Part shown: one piece after another, positions 1 to 9,321 of the stretch
Layout: every line of letters begins with the position of its first letter
Position numbering within the stretch: the stretch's first letter is position 1
Assembly: GCF_008633915.1 (NCBI RefSeq)
Contig: NZ_VJNV01000025.1
Location: 1 to 48,346 of the forward strand
Length of the DNA stretch: 48,346 nucleotides
Source: Campylobacter sp. LR291e
GTDB taxonomy: Bacteria > Campylobacterota > Campylobacteria > Campylobacterales > Campylobacteraceae
Reading direction: 5' to 3'
Program-made: the position numbers and the translations under genes
The notes under the pieces: generated by a model
What the model was told of the DNA's origin: nothing
The model's input: the letters and a program-made list of their open reading frames with translations, nothing else
Databases searched by the model: none

Positions 1-641
1 GCAAAAACCATAGCTAATGCTTATAAAATTCTTTCACAAGTAGTAGGTTATAATATATTAAATTCAAAAGATAGTTTTAGCATTTATTATATTGCAAATT
101 TTCCACAAGGATATGAGTTTAATCGCCAAAGTATGCAAGTAGGAAAAATTTATAATACAAGCACTGATTATCTTAATGAAGAATTGCATTTTAATTTTAA
201 AAATAATACAAATACTTTAATCAATAACTTATTTTTTTGTTAGCAATGGTGATAAAATGAAAGGAAAAACTGCAATAGATATACTTAACAATAACAATGG
301 TGGAAAGGAAAATGTAAATATTGGAGTATTTTTTAATCCTAATGGTCAAAAATATACAAATAGTGATGGAACTATAAGCAAGGGTGGGATTTTGGTTACC
401 ATTGTAAATGCAAATATTTACACAAGAGAGTGAAACTACTTCTTGGGGTACATTTCAAGACTTTGATAAAAGCATGAGTTTATCGAAATTAAATGCTATG
501 CGTTCAATAAAATCTAATGAGATTGTTTATCTTTTTGGCGACCCTGATACACAAGAAAGAATAAAAGAAGATATGAAAAACTATAAAGACCCCTTTAATT
601 TATTGTTTGAAGAATTAAATAAACTAATAAAAAACAATTAG
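1..641 (+). pseudogene. Frameshifted remnant of an unrecognised gene, cut by the window edge
   Basis: Coding-like sequence runs through three frames in turn. Frame 1 is open from base 1 to a TAG at 241-243. Frame 2 then reads on (beginning LFFVSNGDKMKG) to a TGA at 431-433. Frame 3 continues through about 408-641 and ends EELNKLIKNN. The first switch coincides with a run of seven T at 232-238, where losing one T would join frames 1 and 2. The second switch lies around 400-430. Composition is Asn/Lys-rich with no hydrophobic segment, and I do not recognise the family. It converges on ppa and shares the palindrome at 685-710. It could be a decayed gene, a slipped-strand ON/OFF gene, or sequencing error at the T run; two separate shifts favour decay. 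Confidence 0.6.
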
Positions 642-684
642 AAAAATTAAAAGAAACCAAGCAAAAAAATATATATAAAAATTT

Positions 685-710
685 AAAACTAGTCAAATTT
701 GACTAGTTTT
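685..710. terminator. Bidirectional terminator between the 5' relic and ppa
   Basis: This is a perfect 26-nt palindrome with arms AAAACTAGTCAAA and TTTGACTAGTTTT, flanked by A-rich DNA on the left and T-rich DNA on the right. It overlaps the ppa stop codon (703-705) and lies between convergent genes, so it can work as an intrinsic terminator in both directions. Confidence 0.75.
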
Positions 711-1224
711 TGTAGTTTTTAATAGCCTTTTGCAAAATTTCAACAGCTACTTCTTTGTCTTTAAAATCTTGTACCTTAACCCATTTGTTAGGTTCTAAAA
801 TTTTATAGGTTTCAAAGAAATTTTTAATCCTATCAAGAGTAGCCTTTGGTAAATCAGAAAGGGCGTTTATCTCTTTAAATCTAGCATCGATTTTATCACC
901 TGGTACTGCTAAAAGCTTTTCATCCATACCACTTTCATCCTCCATTATCAAAACGCCTATTAGTTTACAAGGTATAACAGCCCCTGCTTGTACAGGGTAT
1001 TCATTTAAAACTAAAATATCCACAGGATCGCCATCATCTGCTAGGGTATTTGCTATAAAACCATAGTTTGCAGGGTAAAAAACTGCACTTGGTACTACCC
1101 TATCTACAACTATAGCCCCACTTTCTTTATCTAGTTCGTATTTAACGTTTGAACCATAAGGAATTTCGATTATAGCATTGATTTTATTTGGGATATCGCC
1201 AATGCTAATCTTACTCAAATTCAT
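703..1224 (-). CDS. ppa: Inorganic pyrophosphatase (family I)
   Basis: A cytoplasmic soluble pyrophosphatase that hydrolyses PPi to two phosphates and so pulls biosynthetic reactions forward. The 173-aa length is normal for the bacterial hexameric family I enzyme. The signature DGDPVD is at residues 64-69, with conserved E20, K28 and Y54-G55 around the metal and PPi site. The ATG overlaps the upstream lipoprotein stop by 4 bp (ATGA) but has its own AAGGAG nine bases before it. It is the last gene of an aspS-adk-lipoprotein-ppa run. Because the gene before it is phase-variable, early translation stop upstream might affect its expression by polarity; that is inference. Confidence 0.96.
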   Translation of the reverse strand: MNLSKISIGDIPNKINAIIEIPYGSNVKYELDKESGAIVVDRVVPSAVFYPANYGFIANTLADDGDPVDILVLNEYPVQAGAVIPCKLIGVLIMEDESGMDEKLLAVPGDKIDARFKEINALSDLPKATLDRIKNFFETYKILEPNKWVKVQDFKDKEVAVEILQKAIKNYKN

Positions 1225-1702
1225 CTTTTTTTCTCCTTTGTAATATATTCGTTTTTTATTTTCTCAACTACACCTTCTGCAATGTCAGTAAAAAGCCCAC
1301 TAGCATCGCCACCAAAGGCACCAGCTTTTAAAGACGCATTTATGTCAAAACTGCCCCTACTTTCATCTTGTTGATTAAATAATTCTATACTTGCACTAAC
1401 ACTAGCCTCGCCAGCTCCAAAACCTACCGTATATCTAAGAAAACGATTGCCCTCATCATAATGTAAAATTTTACATTGGACAACTAAATCATCTCCATAA
1501 ATTTTTTCTTCTTGCAACGTCTTATTGATTGCTTCTTGAAGATTTTGTTCTTCTTCGCTGGTTCCACAAGTAGCGCTAGCATACTCAAATTCCTTATAAC
1601 TTTCTTCATAATTTACATTGTAAATCGTATAAGGCGTACAACCACTAACTAAAAATCCACCCCCCCCATTAGCATACAAGCTAAAATAAAACTTTTTTTC
1701 AT
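1221..1702 (-). CDS. Phase-variable lipoprotein, out of frame (OFF) in this sequence
   Basis: The proper start is the ATG at 1702, preceded by AAGGAG seven bases upstream. From there the frame reads MKKSFILACMLMGG and then stops within six codons after a run of eight G (1667-1660). With nine G the frame joins the downstream coding region and gives a lipoprotein signal peptide with the lipobox LVSGC followed by TPYTIYNVNY. The downstream part as read is open only from a TTG at 1679 that has no Shine-Dalgarno. The mature part, about 140 residues, is acidic with alternating Gly/Ser/Ala strands (VGFGAGEASVSASIEL) and resembles small outer-membrane-anchored lipoproteins; I do not recognise the family. 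It sits 23 bp after adk and overlaps ppa by 4 bp. Poly-G slippage in this range is the classic Campylobacter phase-variation mechanism. Confidence 0.85.
1660..1667 (-). repeat. Poly-G (8) homopolymer tract in the lipoprotein signal peptide
   Basis: Eight consecutive C on the + strand (G on the coding strand) lie about 12 codons into the lipoprotein gene. Eight G leads to a stop codon; nine G restores the frame. I saw no other G/C run of eight or more in the window. Confidence 0.92.
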
Positions 1703-1725
1703 TAACACTCCTTTTTTAAAAGTTT

Positions 1726-2301
1726 TTAAATTTTTTGAATTTTTTCAATTAAAATTTTCATATCATTAACAATAGGCTCAATAGCCCTTTCCCCATCTAT
1801 AATAAAATGAAGTTTTTTCTTTTGGTAAAATTCCAAAATTTCATTTAAAGGCTGTGTATAAACTCTCATTCTATTATAAAAGACCTCTTCATTATCATCA
1901 GCCCCTCTATTTCTGCCTAAAACCCTATCCTTAGCTACTTCTTCACTTACACGTACTTCTATAACACCCTTTAATTCAATCTCGTTTTGTTCGCCTAAGA
2001 CCTTATCAAATTCAAGCATTTGTTCCACGCTTCTTGGATAGCCATCTATAATAACTACCTTTGTAGGTGCGTTTTTAAGGGCTGTGACAATAGTATTTAC
2101 AACCACTTCTAAGGGTACTAAATCGCCCTTTGAAATGAAACTATCTATTTTTTGACCCAACTCGCTACCATTAGCAACTTCAGCCCTTAATAAATCGCCC
2201 GTTGAATAGTGTGTAACATTTGCATCATTTTTTGCGATTAAACTAGCATCGGTAGTTTTTCCACTACCTGGTGCACCTATGATTAAGAATAATTCTTTCA
2301 T
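1726..2301 (-). CDS. adk: Adenylate kinase
   Basis: Catalyses ATP + AMP to 2 ADP in the cytoplasm. The P-loop GAPGSGKT is at residues 9-16, the AMP-binding segment [10 protein letters not shown] follows, DGYPRS is present, and the short LID region carries [11 protein letters not shown]. The 191-aa length indicates the short-LID form without the zinc-binding insert. The start overlaps the aspS stop by 4 bp, so the two are translationally coupled. Order aspS-adk-ppa is as I recall in C. jejuni, where the lipoprotein that intervenes here is absent. Confidence 0.97.
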   Translation of the reverse strand: MKELFLIIGAPGSGKTTDASLIAKNDANVTHYSTGDLLRAEVANGSELGQKIDSFISKGDLVPLEVVVNTIVTALKNAPTKVVIIDGYPRSVEQMLEFDKVLGEQNEIELKGVIEVRVSEEVAKDRVLGRNRGADDNEEVFYNRMRVYTQPLNEILEFYQKKKLHFIIDGERAIEPIVNDMKILIEKIQKI

Positions 2302-4043
2302 TTGTTCTCCCTTATTTTAATTCCTAATTCCCTTAATGCTTCATTATTAGCAACGCTTGGTGCCCCTGTCATTAAACATTGTGCCTTTTGAGTTTTTGGA
2401 AAGGCAATTACCTCTCGAATGCTACTAGCATTAGAAATAAGCATTATCAATCTATCAAGCCCTATAGCAATGCCCCCGTGTGGAGGTGCCCCAAAGCTTA
2501 AAGCATCAAGTAAAAAGCCGAATTTATTTTTTTGTTCATTTTCATCTATATTTAAAAGTTTAAAAACCCTTTGTTGAATTTCATTTTTATGAATTCTTAT
2601 ACTTCCTCCACCAAGTTCAACACCATTTAAAACAATATCATAGGCAATTGATTCTATATCTTCTATATTAGCATCTAAATTTTTTGGCATGGTAAAAGGG
2701 TGATGCATGGCTGAAAAGCTACCATCATCATTTTCTTCAAACATAGGAAAATCCACAATCCAAATGAAATTTAATTCTTTTTCGTTTATTAATTTTAATT
2801 CTTGTGCTAGAAAATTTCTAAATCTACCCATATAATCAAGCACAACTTTTTTAGCACCAGCCCCAAAAAATACGACATCGCCAATCTCTAACTCACATCT
2901 TTTAACAAGTTCGTTTAAATCATTTTCACTAAAAAATTTACACAAAGGCCCCTTTAAGCCATCTTCTTTAACCTGTATAAAGGCTAAGCCTTGTGCTCCA
3001 AATTTACGCACAAATTCTTCAAATTTTTGCATTTGTCTTTTTGAAAATATAGTATCGCCCTTTGGAACCCTTAAAGCTTTGATTCTATTTTTCTTACTAT
3101 CACTAGCAATTTTAGAAAAAATTTCATTATTAGAACGGGCAAATATATCGCACACATCAATAAATTTTAAATCAAATCTTAAATCAGGCTTATCGCTACC
3201 ATAATTTTCCATAGCATCCTTATAAAGCATTTGTTTAAAAGGGGTTTGAATTTCCTTTCCACAAGCAATAAAAATATCCTTTAAAAAAGTTTCTGCTACC
3301 TTTATAATGTCTTTTTGTTCGCAAAAACTCATTTCAACATCAATTTGAGTAAATTCAGGCTGCCTATCAGCCCTTAAATCCTCGTCTCTGAAACATTTTG
3401 CGATTTGAAAATACTTATCAAACCCTGCACACATTAAAAGCTGTTTGAAAAGCTGCGGACTTTGTGGTAGGGCAAAAAATTCGCCTTGGTGAACTCTAGA
3501 AGGCACTAAATAATCCCTTGCACCTTCTGGCGTAGCCTTAGTTAAAATAGGCGTTTCAATCTCTAAAAAGCCCATATTTGCTAAGGAATTTCTAGCTGCT
3601 ATGCAAACTTTAGAGCGTAGAAAAAAATTGTCGTATAATTTTGGATTTCTAAGGTCTAAAAAACGATATTTTAAACGAAGTTCTTCATTTACATTTTCAT
3701 CGCCTATTGCAAAGGGTGGTAAAGCACTTTCATTTTCAATAATTAACTCATCAACCACAACTTCAATCTCGCCTGTTTTAAGCTTAGAATTTACTAAGCC
3801 CTCACCCCTTGGTCTAATTTTACCACTTACAATAAGAACAAATTCACTTCTAACTAGCGAGGCTGCTTCGTGTGCCTTAATGCTATCCTTTGGGTCACAA
3901 ACTAATTGTATAAGCCCACTTCTATCACGCAAATCGATAAAAATCACGCCTCCATGGTCTCTATAACTATTTACCCACCCACAAAGTTTAACCTCCTTGC
4001 CAACATCGTTAATATCTAATTGTGTATTATAATGTGTACGCAA
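2298..4043 (-). CDS. aspS: Aspartyl-tRNA synthetase, bacterial type
   Basis: Class II synthetase charging tRNA-Asp, and probably tRNA-Asn as well in a bacterium of this group that uses the amidotransferase route. At 581 aa it has the N-terminal OB anticodon-binding fold (residues about 1-105, [22 protein letters not shown]), class II motif 2 ([19 protein letters not shown]), the bacterial GAD insertion (about 285-410) and motif 3 (GIAIGLDRL) near the C-terminus. It is the first gene of its operon and diverges from nadK across a 93-bp gap. Confidence 0.97.
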   Translation of the reverse strand: MRTHYNTQLDINDVGKEVKLCGWVNSYRDHGGVIFIDLRDRSGLIQLVCDPKDSIKAHEAASLVRSEFVLIVSGKIRPRGEGLVNSKLKTGEIEVVVDELIIENESALPPFAIGDENVNEELRLKYRFLDLRNPKLYDNFFLRSKVCIAARNSLANMGFLEIETPILTKATPEGARDYLVPSRVHQGEFFALPQSPQLFKQLLMCAGFDKYFQIAKCFRDEDLRADRQPEFTQIDVEMSFCEQKDIIKVAETFLKDIFIACGKEIQTPFKQMLYKDAMENYGSDKPDLRFDLKFIDVCDIFARSNNEIFSKIASDSKKNRIKALRVPKGDTIFSKRQMQKFEEFVRKFGAQGLAFIQVKEDGLKGPLCKFFSENDLNELVKRCELEIGDVVFFGAGAKKVVLDYMGRFRNFLAQELKLINEKELNFIWIVDFPMFEENDDGSFSAMHHPFTMPKNLDANIEDIESIAYDIVLNGVELGGGSIRIHKNEIQQRVFKLLNIDENEQKNKFGFLLDALSFGAPPHGGIAIGLDRLIMLISNASSIREVIAFPKTQKAQCLMTGAPSVANNEALRELGIKIRENK

Positions 4044-4124
4044 TGTTTTTCCTTAATTGTGTAAAATTTTTAAAATAATTTTGAGATTATAGTATTTTTA
4101 TTCTTTTGCTTTGCTAAGTTTTGA

Positions 4125-4130
4125 TATAAT
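4125..4130 (+). promoter_or_regulatory. Sigma-70 -10 box of nadK; transcript may be leaderless
   Basis: TATAAT follows TTTTGA in the aspS-nadK gap. The usual start point, about seven bases downstream, coincides with the nadK ATG at 4137, and no Shine-Dalgarno sequence lies between. This implies a leaderless or near-leaderless mRNA. Confidence 0.6.
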
Positions 4131-4136
4131 TTTTAA

Positions 4137-4991
4137 ATGCAAAATGAATTAGATTACAAAAATATACAAAAAATCGGTCTTGTAAGTAGAATAGGTACGA
4201 ATTTAGATAAAGAAATTTTGTATTTAAATGAAATTTTAAAGGAAAAAAAAGTACAACTCCTGCTTTTAAAAAATTCTTCTTCTTTGAATTTACCTAGCTT
4301 TGAGATAGATGAATTATTTAAACAAAGTGATTTTGTTATATCTCTTGGAGGTGATGGTACCTTAATATCCTTATCAAAAAAGGCCTTTGAATTTAATAAG
4401 GCGATTTTAGGTATAAATGCTGGAAAATTAGGCTTTTTAACGGATTTTAAAGTAGAAAAGGCAAGGGAATTTTTTGATGAGTTTTTTATGGGTAAATTTA
4501 GGATAGAAAAGCCATTTATGCTTGATATTAGCCTAGAAAATGAAAAAGAAAAAATTCTAAAATATGCCTTTAATGATGTCTTCTTTTTTAGAGAACAAAA
4601 TGTATCTATGGCACATTTTGAACTTTATAGAAATAATAAAATTTTTAATGAATACAATGGTGATGGGTTAATTGTGGCAACACCAGCAGGTTCAACTGCA
4701 TATAATCTTAGTGCAAATGGTCCTATTGTTTATACCCTAGCACAAGTTTTTATACTAACTCCTATTTGTTCTCATTCTTTAACGCAAAGACCTATTGTTT
4801 TGCCAAAGGGTTTTGATTTAGAGGTTAGGGCTAAAAATTGTTTAATTAACATTGATGGGCATGAAAATTTTAAGGCTGATGATTTTAGTAAAATAAAAGT
4901 AGGATTAAGCGAAAAAAGTGTTTCTTTAATACATCCAAAAAGTAGAGATTATTTTCAAATTTTAAAAGAAAAATTACACTGGGGACATTAA
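4137..4991 (+). CDS. nadK: NAD kinase
   Basis: Phosphorylates NAD to NADP in the cytoplasm. The 284-aa protein has the family GGDGT motif at residues 71-75, the [11 protein letters not shown] segment, and the conserved NAD-binding stretch [15 protein letters not shown]. The start codon follows the -10 box directly (see 4125). The stop codon overlaps the recN start (TAATG), so recN is probably translated by coupling. The nadK-recN pair next to divergent aspS matches C. jejuni order as I recall it. Confidence 0.95.
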   Translation: MQNELDYKNIQKIGLVSRIGTNLDKEILYLNEILKEKKVQLLLLKNSSSLNLPSFEIDELFKQSDFVISLGGDGTLISLSKKAFEFNKAILGINAGKLGFLTDFKVEKAREFFDEFFMGKFRIEKPFMLDISLENEKEKILKYAFNDVFFFREQNVSMAHFELYRNNKIFNEYNGDGLIVATPAGSTAYNLSANGPIVYTLAQVFILTPICSHSLTQRPIVLPKGFDLEVRAKNCLINIDGHENFKADDFSKIKVGLSEKSVSLIHPKSRDYFQILKEKLHWGH

Positions 4992-6514
4992 TGATAACGC
5001 ATATTTTTATGAGAGAAAATTTAAGCTTTAAAAAGGTAGATTTAAAATTTGATAATGGACTTGTGGTATTTAGTGGGCTAAGTGGGGCTGGTAAATCTAT
5101 ACTTTTTAAGGGAATTTTATCTGCCTTTGGGCTTTGTGAAAATGATGCTAAATTTGTAGAACTTCAATTAAATGATGAGTTAAATTTGCAAGATTATGGG
5201 ATATATGGCGAGGGTGAAAATACCTTTAAAATGCTTAAGGAAAAAAGCACAAAATATTTTATAAACAATCAAAACATAGCAAAAAAAAGCCTAGTAAGCC
5301 TTAGTAAGAATTTTGTAAAATATCTAAGTTCTAAGGAAAATAACGAATTTTCAAAGGAAAAATTTCTTTTTTTGCTTGATTGTTTGCAAATGCAAAAAGA
5401 GCCTATTTTTAAGGACTTTAAAGAGGAATTTATAAGTGATTTTAAAGAACTTAGTAAGATTAAAGATGAGCTTAAAAAAATAGAAAATGAAGAAAGGCAA
5501 ATTTTAGAATTAAAAGAACTAGCCCAATCTCAAATAGAAAGAATTTCAAGTATAAATCCAAAAATAGGAGAATATGAAGAACTTCTAAGCCTTAAAAAAA
5601 GGCTTTCAAAAAAGGATAAGATAGAAGAAGCTTGGGCAAGGGCTGGGCATATTTTTGATTATGAAAGGGCTGTAATTGACGCATTAAATTTATGCGAGAT
5701 TGATAATACCTTTTTTAGTGATTGTTTAAATGAATTAAGAATAATTGCCCAAAATCAAAATTTTGAAGAATTTGAGATGATAAATATAGAATCTATACTT
5801 GATAGAATCGAAGATTTATCTTACCTTATAAGACGTTATGAAAGCATTGAAAACGCCCTTTTAGTTTTAGATGAAAAGAAAAAAGAATTACTTCATTATG
5901 AAAATTTAAGCTTTGAAAAGGATGAATTGCAAAAAAAGCTTGAAAAATTAAAAGATATTGTAAATAAAAAAGCAAAAATTCTAAGCGACAAAAGAAAGGC
6001 AAATTTGCCTATTTTACAAGGCTTATTAAATGATTATCTTAAAAATCTTTATATGAAAAATGTAGAATTATGCCTTTTTGATGAAGAACTTAGCAGTCTT
6101 GGCAAGGATAATATAAGCTTAAATATCGATAAAACCATGCTTAAAAATTTAAGTTCTGGCGAGTTAAATAGGCTTAGACTTGCCTTTATAGCTACTGAAT
6201 GTAAGATTACAAGCTATGGAAGTGGGATTATATTTTTAGATGAAATTGATGCAAATTTAAGTGGAAAAGAGGCAATGAGCGTAGCAAATGTATTAAATGA
6301 ACTAGCTAAGTTTTATCAAATTTTTGCTATTTCTCACTTACCTCAACTTTCTTCAAGGGCACAAAATCACTTTTTAGTAGAAAAGATTAATAATGAAAGC
6401 TTTGTTAGAAAATTAAACAAGGATGAAAGGGCGAACGAACTTGCTAGAATGGTAAGTGGTGAGTTAGTAAGCGAAGAGGCCCTAAGCTTTGCAAAAACTT
6501 TATTAAATGAGTAA
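4991..6514 (+). CDS. recN: DNA repair ATPase RecN (SMC-like)
   Basis: An SMC-type ATPase for recombinational repair of double-strand breaks. Walker A GLSGAGKS is at residues 29-36, a coiled-coil middle rich in Glu/Lys spans about 140-330, the ABC signature [11 protein letters not shown] follows, and Walker B is [12 protein letters not shown] near the C-terminus, followed by the SHLPQLSS switch region. At 507 aa it is shorter than the roughly 550-aa E. coli protein, which I take as normal for epsilonproteobacteria. After recN, the gene order I recall for C. jejuni is broken by the initiator relic at 6523. Confidence 0.93.
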   Translation: MITHIFMRENLSFKKVDLKFDNGLVVFSGLSGAGKSILFKGILSAFGLCENDAKFVELQLNDELNLQDYGIYGEGENTFKMLKEKSTKYFINNQNIAKKSLVSLSKNFVKYLSSKENNEFSKEKFLFLLDCLQMQKEPIFKDFKEEFISDFKELSKIKDELKKIENEERQILELKELAQSQIERISSINPKIGEYEELLSLKKRLSKKDKIEEAWARAGHIFDYERAVIDALNLCEIDNTFFSDCLNELRIIAQNQNFEEFEMINIESILDRIEDLSYLIRRYESIENALLVLDEKKKELLHYENLSFEKDELQKKLEKLKDIVNKKAKILSDKRKANLPILQGLLNDYLKNLYMKNVELCLFDEELSSLGKDNISLNIDKTMLKNLSSGELNRLRLAFIATECKITSYGSGIIFLDEIDANLSGKEAMSVANVLNELAKFYQIFAISHLPQLSSRAQNHFLVEKINNESFVRKLNKDERANELARMVSGELVSEEALSFAKTLLNE

Positions 6515-6522
6515 GGTGTAAG

Positions 6523-7206
6523 ATGAAATTTAACAACGACATAACTAAGTTAAGATTAGGACCTCTAAATTTAAACGAATAAAAATTATTATTTTTGATT
6601 TTTAATAAGATAAAAAAAGCAGTAGCGTAACTATCACAGAGGTTGAATTATTAAAGATTATTGATCAAAATTTATCTAAATTGAATGATTTACTAGCAAG
6701 TATAAATGTTAAATTTTCAAAGGATAGTTTTAAAAAAAATCATAAAAACACAAAAGGGCTATACCTTAAAAACCTTCAATCTTTTTGATAGTTTTGTAAT
6801 ATCTAATAAACTTAAAAACATAGAAATTAAAGCAAATGAAAATTTGTCAATTTTAATTAAGGATTTAAAGACAATCTTTACAAGTAAGCAGTTAAGGGAA
6901 TTTTTAAGCCTTAAAGATACATACGCTAAAATACTTTATATGATTTTAAAAAATTGTAAAGATAGTGGGGTTTGCAATAGCTTTAAGATAAAATGGCAAG
7001 ATTTTAAAGAAATTTTTGCCGTGCCACAAAATTACACTAAAAAAGAACTTAGCAAATTTGTTTTAAAACTAGCCATTGACGAGCTTTCAAGCCCTAGACA
7101 TATATTTAATCAAAACATAATTTTTAGAAATTTAAGCTTTGAAAAGGTCATTATTGTAAGAAAAATTGTAGGCATTAAATTCTTATGGACGCCTACTCAT
7201 AATTAA
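6523..7206 (+). pseudogene. Degraded plasmid-type replication initiator (Rep_3-like)
   Basis: One ancestral gene can be followed through three frames. The ATG at 6523 starts MKFNNDITKLRLGPLNLNE and then meets a TAA at about 6580. The same frame resumes as KLLFLIFNKIKK. It then shifts at an A run near 6612-6618 into a frame reading SSVTITEVELLKIID, which stops at 6786-6788. The last frame (from about 6775) carries the winged-helix-like block KIKWQDFKEIFAVPQNYTK, then LAIDELSS and FRNLSFEKVIIVRK. That layout (an initial beta-helix pattern, ITxxEL, then W/F-x-I-P-x-Y and FxNL-x-x-x-K) fits Rep_3 family initiators of small plasmids. It overlaps kdsB by 14 bp at the 3' end. At least one nonsense change and two frameshifts mean it is not functional. 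Confidence 0.7.
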
Positions 7207-7912
7207 ATTCTTTTAATGCCCTTTCATAATCTTGCTTAGTATCAATGCCTATGCTTGTAGTTGAAATTTCAAGCATTTTTATCTTTTTACCATTTTCAAT
7301 AGCCCTTAATTGTTCTAATTTTTCAGCCTTTTCAAGCAAAGACATAGGAAAAGCACAAAATTCTTTCAAAGCCTTAACACTATATGCATAAATTCCTAAA
7401 TGCCCCTTAAAACTTTCGCTATAATTATCTCTTTCAAAGGGAATTTTTGCCCTTGAAAAATAAAGTCCAAAGCCAAATTTATCGCATACTACCTTTACTA
7501 AATTGCTATCTTGTGCAGCATCTTTATCGATTTTTTTAAAGCAACTTGCCATAAAGGCATCCTTATTTAAGCAAGAATGGGCAAATTCCTTAAATTTTCT
7601 TAAATTTTCTTCTTCTATAAAGGGTTCATCAGCTTGTACATTTATGATAATTTCATTTTCATTTAAGCCTAATTTTTGACAAACCTCATTAATTCTATCT
7701 GTACCACTTTCATGGTCCTTTCTTGTCAAAACTGCCTTAAAACCATAATCCTTAGCTATATTTAAAATCTTTTCATCATCCACGCCTATACAAACATCAT
7801 CAACCCTTAAGGCTTTTTTTGCAGTGGCTATAAACATAGGGTATTGCCCTATTTTACATAAAATTTTTTCATTAAAGCGAGTTGATTTCAATCTAGCAGG
7901 TATAATAATCAT
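7193..7912 (-). CDS. kdsB: 3-deoxy-manno-octulosonate cytidylyltransferase
   Basis: Activates Kdo as CMP-Kdo for lipopolysaccharide/lipooligosaccharide core synthesis. The 239-aa protein has the nucleotidyltransferase N-terminus IIIPARLKSTRF, the RKDHESGTDRINE segment and NVQADEPFI, all typical of KdsB. The start overlaps the thrC stop by 4 bp. It is the last gene of nadE-lpxK-thrC-kdsB, in the order I recall for C. jejuni. Two LPS genes (lpxK and kdsB) flank thrC here. Confidence 0.95.
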   Translation of the reverse strand: MIIIPARLKSTRFNEKILCKIGQYPMFIATAKKALRVDDVCIGVDDEKILNIAKDYGFKAVLTRKDHESGTDRINEVCQKLGLNENEIIINVQADEPFIEEENLRKFKEFAHSCLNKDAFMASCFKKIDKDAAQDSNLVKVVCDKFGFGLYFSRAKIPFERDNYSESFKGHLGIYAYSVKALKEFCAFPMSLLEKAEKLEQLRAIENGKKIKMLEISTTSIGIDTKQDYERALKEFNYE

Positions 7913-9321
7913 TGCTTAATCCACCTTTTTATTTCATTTTCTAAATTTTCAATCTCATAAACTTCGTATTTTTGATTTTCCAATTCAAAAAGTTTTAAAA
8001 TTTCATCCTTAACCTTGACATTAAATTTCTTTGCAAGTTCCATTAAATCAGCTCTCTCGTCCACGCTTTCTCTATCAAATAAAGCCTTTATCATACTTGG
8101 GGTAAATTTAGTCCATTCAGCAGTAGAAGTAATGATACTTGCCTCATTTTTATTCAAAAGCTTAAAACAAGTAGCAGTATGAGGGTCGATTAAAGAAAAA
8201 TTTGAATTTATCACTTCCATACATTCTAAATCAGTGCTAAAATCAGCCTTAAATTCATTTTGCAAATTTTTTAATTCATCATTAGTTAAGCTAAAATGCC
8301 TTTCATTTTTTAAGCTAAGCATTAATTCATTAGTTCGTTTATCACCAAATTTATCAAACAAAAGTCTTTCTATATTTGAAGAAATTAATATATCCATAGC
8401 CGGTGAAATGGTCTTTTTCAAGCTTTTTCCCCTTAAATCATAAACGCCCTTATTGAAAAGCTCACTTAGGATATTATTCGCATTTGAAGCAATTTTTATA
8501 AGAGAAATTGGTGCACCCATTTTTTTAGCATAATACGCCCCAAGGGCGTTTCCAAAATTTCCACTAGGTATTATAATTTCAACATTTTCGCCAGTTTTTT
8601 CATTAACCTTTAAAGCAGCATAATAATGATAAATTATTTGAAATAATATACGACCAAAATTTATAGAATTTGCCGCACAAAGTTCATAACCTAAATCAGT
8701 TAAATAAGACTTAAAATCATCCTTTGCAAGAAAATTTTTTAAAATTCTTTGTGCGTCATCAAAATCACCATTGATAGCATAAACCTTTAAATTTACCTTA
8801 TCCAAAGCCCTCATTTGCAATGCTTGAACCTTGCTTGTAGCATCATTTGGATACATACAAACTACCTTAATATTTTTTGAATTTTCAAAGCTTTTCAAAG
8901 TAGCAGGTCCTGTATCTCCACTTGTAGCACAGATTATTAATATCTTTTTATCCTTACTAAATTCATTTAAAAGAATGCCAAAGGGCACCAAGGCCATATC
9001 CTTAAAGGCACGAGTTGGCCCATGATAAAGCTCATTTATAAAGCATTTTTCATCAATTTGACTTAAATTTATAGGACAAGTACTATCATCAAAACACTCA
9101 TAAGCCTTTAAAGCCTTTTTAAATAACTCATCATGCCCAAAATCAAAGCTTTGTATTAACTTAAAGGCAAAGTCAGCATAACTTAAATTTGCATAATCTT
9201 CACCCTTAAATTTTGGCAAACTTAAAGGCGTGTATAAGCCTCCGCTTTTAGCATTTGGGTTAATTAAAGCTTCCTTAAAACTTACTTGATTTTGCGAATT
9301 TCTACTTTCAACTAGCAACAT
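7909..9321 (-). CDS. thrC: Threonine synthase
   Basis: A PLP enzyme converting O-phosphohomoserine to threonine. The PLP lysine lies in GPTRAFKDMAL (K107), and the phosphate-binding glycine-rich loop is PSGNFGNALGAYYA. At 470 aa it is the longer bacterial/fungal-type enzyme. Its 5' end overlaps the end of lpxK by 14 bp and its 3' end overlaps kdsB by 4 bp, so the four genes are tightly coupled. Confidence 0.95.
   Translation of the reverse strand: MLLVESRNSQNQVSFKEALINPNAKSGGLYTPLSLPKFKGEDYANLSYADFAFKLIQSFDFGHDELFKKALKAYECFDDSTCPINLSQIDEKCFINELYHGPTRAFKDMALVPFGILLNEFSKDKKILIICATSGDTGPATLKSFENSKNIKVVCMYPNDATSKVQALQMRALDKVNLKVYAINGDFDDAQRILKNFLAKDDFKSYLTDLGYELCAANSINFGRILFQIIYHYYAALKVNEKTGENVEIIIPSGNFGNALGAYYAKKMGAPISLIKIASNANNILSELFNKGVYDLRGKSLKKTISPAMDILISSNIERLLFDKFGDKRTNELMLSLKNERHFSLTNDELKNLQNEFKADFSTDLECMEVINSNFSLIDPHTATCFKLLNKNEASIITSTAEWTKFTPSMIKALFDRESVDERADLMELAKKFNVKVKDEILKLFELENQKYEVYEIENLENEIKRWIKQ

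Noticed and set aside
1221-1679. TTG at 1679 as the true start of the lipoprotein
   Set aside because: It has no ribosome site and gives no proper signal peptide start, whereas the ATG at 1702 has both once the G run is nine.
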